Source of the DNA: Anaerolineae bacterium
Lineage (GTDB): Bacteria > Chloroflexota > Anaerolineae > Aggregatilineales > UBA2796
Reading direction: 5' to 3'
Length of the DNA stretch: 64,000 bases
Assembly (NCBI GenBank): GCA_019637615.1
Contig: JAHBVJ010000015.1
Location: 62,001 to 126,000 of the forward strand
In this document: in pieces, positions 62,638-64,000 of the stretch
Layout: the number at the start of each line of letters is the position of its first letter
How positions within the stretch are numbered: the first letter of the stretch is position 1
Notes under the pieces: generated by a model
What the model saw: the letters and a program-made list of their open reading frames with translations, nothing else
Database searches by the model: none
Told to the model about the DNA's origin: nothing
Position numbers and translations under genes: made by a program

Positions 62638-63855
62638 ATGAAGCTAAACGTCCGTCGTTCGCTACTGCTGGGTGTCGTTGCCTTAGCGCTTGCCCTGAGC
62701 GCCATCGGTGCCCCCAGTGTATCGCAAGCTCAAGACAAATTCGTTGTCGGTTTTGTACTCGTTGGCCCACAGCTTGATAAAGGCTGGAACCAAGCTCACC
62801 TAGAAGCCTCCGAATATCTCAAGGAGAAAATCCCCGGCGTCGATACCATCATCCTCGACAAGCTGAATCCTGCTGACCGCCCGAACGTGACGCTGGAACA
62901 GGTCGTAGACAACATGGTATCCGAAGGCGCGAAGATGATCTTTACCACCTCCGATGACTTCGGTGCGGATACGGTCAAGGTCGCCGCCAAGTATCCAGAT
63001 ATTCCGTTCGTGCATGTCTCCGGTGATGCCGTTCTCAAGGGCAACGCCCCCAAGAACCTCGCCAACGTCATGGGCAAGATGGAATACATGAAAATGATCG
63101 CGGGCTGTGCGGCTGCGATCAAGACCGAAACCGGACGCATTGCCTACCTCGGCCCGATCATTCAGGACGAGACGCGCCGTCTGACCTCGGCTGCCTATCT
63201 CGGCGCGAAGTACTGCTGGACGGAACTCCGCAAGGAAGACCCCGCCAAGCTCACTTACGAAGTCAAATGGATCGGGTTCTGGTTCAACATCCCCGGCGTC
63301 ACGCTTGACCCGACGGAAGTCGCCAACAGCATGTTCGACGCGGGTGCCGATGTGATCCTCTCCGGCATCGATACGCCGGAAGCCACTACCGTCGCCGTTC
63401 AGCGCCGCGAAAAGGGCGAAAAGACGTGGGTGATCCCCTATGACTATCGTGAGGCGTGTGAACTCGCCGTCGCTGGCGACACCAACATTTGCCTCGGCGT
63501 GCCGTACTTCAACTGGGGGCCGTCGTATGTGGCGCTCGTGAAGTCCGTGCAAGACGGCAAGTTCGAGTCGAAGTGGGATTGGACAGCTCCCAACTGGGCT
63601 GACCTGAACAACCCCGATACCAGCAACGTCGGCTTCGTGTATGGCCCGTCGCTCAACGATGACAACAAGGCCATGCTCGATAAGTTCGTGGCAGGTCTGG
63701 CGGATGGCTCGATCAACCTGTACAAGGGGCCGATCAACTTCCAAGACGGCACCGTCTACCTCAAGGACGGCGAGACTGCCACCGATGAGCAGATCTGGTA
63801 TCTGCCTCAACTGCTGGAAGGCATGACCGGCGCAAGCAAGGCCGAAACCAACTAG
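62638..63855 (+). CDS. BMP-family ABC transporter substrate-binding protein
   Basis: A 405-residue periplasmic binding protein of the BMP/Med (basic membrane protein) family, which binds nucleosides or related compounds in characterised members. A signal peptide (1-30, ending SQAQ) lacks a lipobox Cys. Family features are FVGPQLDKGWNQAHLEA-like opening (here VLVGPQLDKGWNQAH), FTTSDDFGADTVKVAAKYPDIPFVHVSG, and GIDTPEATTVA. ATG 62638 has GGAG 9 nt upstream. A terminator follows, so the ATPase and permease would need to be transcribed separately, probably beyond the window. Confidence 0.92.
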   Translation: MKLNVRRSLLLGVVALALALSAIGAPSVSQAQDKFVVGFVLVGPQLDKGWNQAHLEASEYLKEKIPGVDTIILDKLNPADRPNVTLEQVVDNMVSEGAKMIFTTSDDFGADTVKVAAKYPDIPFVHVSGDAVLKGNAPKNLANVMGKMEYMKMIAGCAAAIKTETGRIAYLGPIIQDETRRLTSAAYLGAKYCWTELRKEDPAKLTYEVKWIGFWFNIPGVTLDPTEVANSMFDAGADVILSGIDTPEATTVAVQRREKGEKTWVIPYDYREACELAVAGDTNICLGVPYFNWGPSYVALVKSVQDGKFESKWDWTAPNWADLNNPDTSNVGFVYGPSLNDDNKAMLDKFVAGLADGSINLYKGPINFQDGTVYLKDGETATDEQIWYLPQLLEGMTGASKAETN

Positions 63856-63880
63856 CCTTTGCCCGTTCCCGTTACACATT

Positions 63881-63921
63881 ACTTGCCCCTTCTTCAACCG
63901 CGAGGAAGGGGCAAGTTTTTT
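63881..63921 (+). terminator. Rho-independent terminator
   Basis: A perfect 12-bp stem (63881-63892 with 63905-63916, 12-nt loop) runs directly into a TTTTTT tract (63916-63921). It is the clearest terminator in the window, 25 bp after the BMP gene. Confidence 0.93.
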
Positions 63922-64000
63922 ATCGGGCTGGCGATGAACATTGAACACCAGTTAGGGTGGCTATCGTGAGGTGTTTACGTAATAATTCACGTTAAGGAAG

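Noticed and set aside
62800..63948. Minus-strand ORF of 382 codons
   Set aside because: Antisense to the BMP-family binding protein and crosses its terminator. No family signature.

Overview
The window reads as a bacterial chromosome segment with moderately high GC. Gene content suggests Chloroflexota, probably Anaerolineae-like. The indications are lipoproteins with long Thr-Pro linkers, LysM proteins with a shared C-terminal domain, a PknB/NB-ARC/TPR STAND kinase, an HMG-CoA reductase, many NarL-type two-component pairs, and short GC-rich intergenic hairpin repeats. This assignment is inferred from gene content; there is no rRNA or marker gene to confirm it. I saw no tRNA, rRNA, CRISPR array, transposase or integrase.

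Layout. 0-11 kb: an APH-like kinase fragment, two NarL-type two-component systems, envelope proteins, and a large STAND kinase. 11-23 kb: small enzymes and regulators (GyrI-like protein, WYL regulator, RibD-like reductase, BRO-N protein, BtrH_N-like protein, DinB-like protein, pseudo-receiver, SPL-type radical SAM, shikimate-kinase-like kinase), a sugar-type ABC importer without its binding protein, a TmrB-like protein and an SDR.

23.5-32.8 kb is the most distinctive block. It holds a phasin-like small protein, a wax ester synthase/diacylglycerol acyltransferase (WS/DGAT) fused to an apparent SCP2 lipid-carrier domain, a patatin-type lipase, an HMG-CoA reductase with an extra N-terminal domain, a membrane-anchored CocE/NonD hydrolase and a cholesterol-oxidase-like GMC flavoprotein. 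I read it as a possible locus for making, storing and mobilising neutral lipids or isoprenoid/sterol esters. The activities and their linkage are inference.

34-42 kb: a UbiA / pseudo-receiver-DUF309 / SDR operon, a secreted metalloprotease, MreB, and a C-terminal processing protease. 42-53 kb: membrane proteins, an ABC exporter, a three-gene ABC-2 exporter operon, and two tandem LysM proteins with a coupled S1-domain protein. 54-64 kb: PatB-like lyase, a single-domain response regulator, an aldehyde dehydrogenase, an ECF sigma factor overlapping a membrane WD40 protein, a CBS-containing Mn pyrophosphatase, and a BMP-family binding protein that ends at a strong terminator.

Outside genes the main signals are: (1) a dispersed heptanucleotide repeat (consensus ACTTAGC, period 7), which sits in the sense direction just upstream of four start codons; (2) a diverged element of about 250 bp present twice in opposite orientations (34.0-34.26 kb and 53.1-53.4 kb), ending in a conserved hairpin; (3) REP-like GC-rich hairpins, one pair of which differs by an inverted core.
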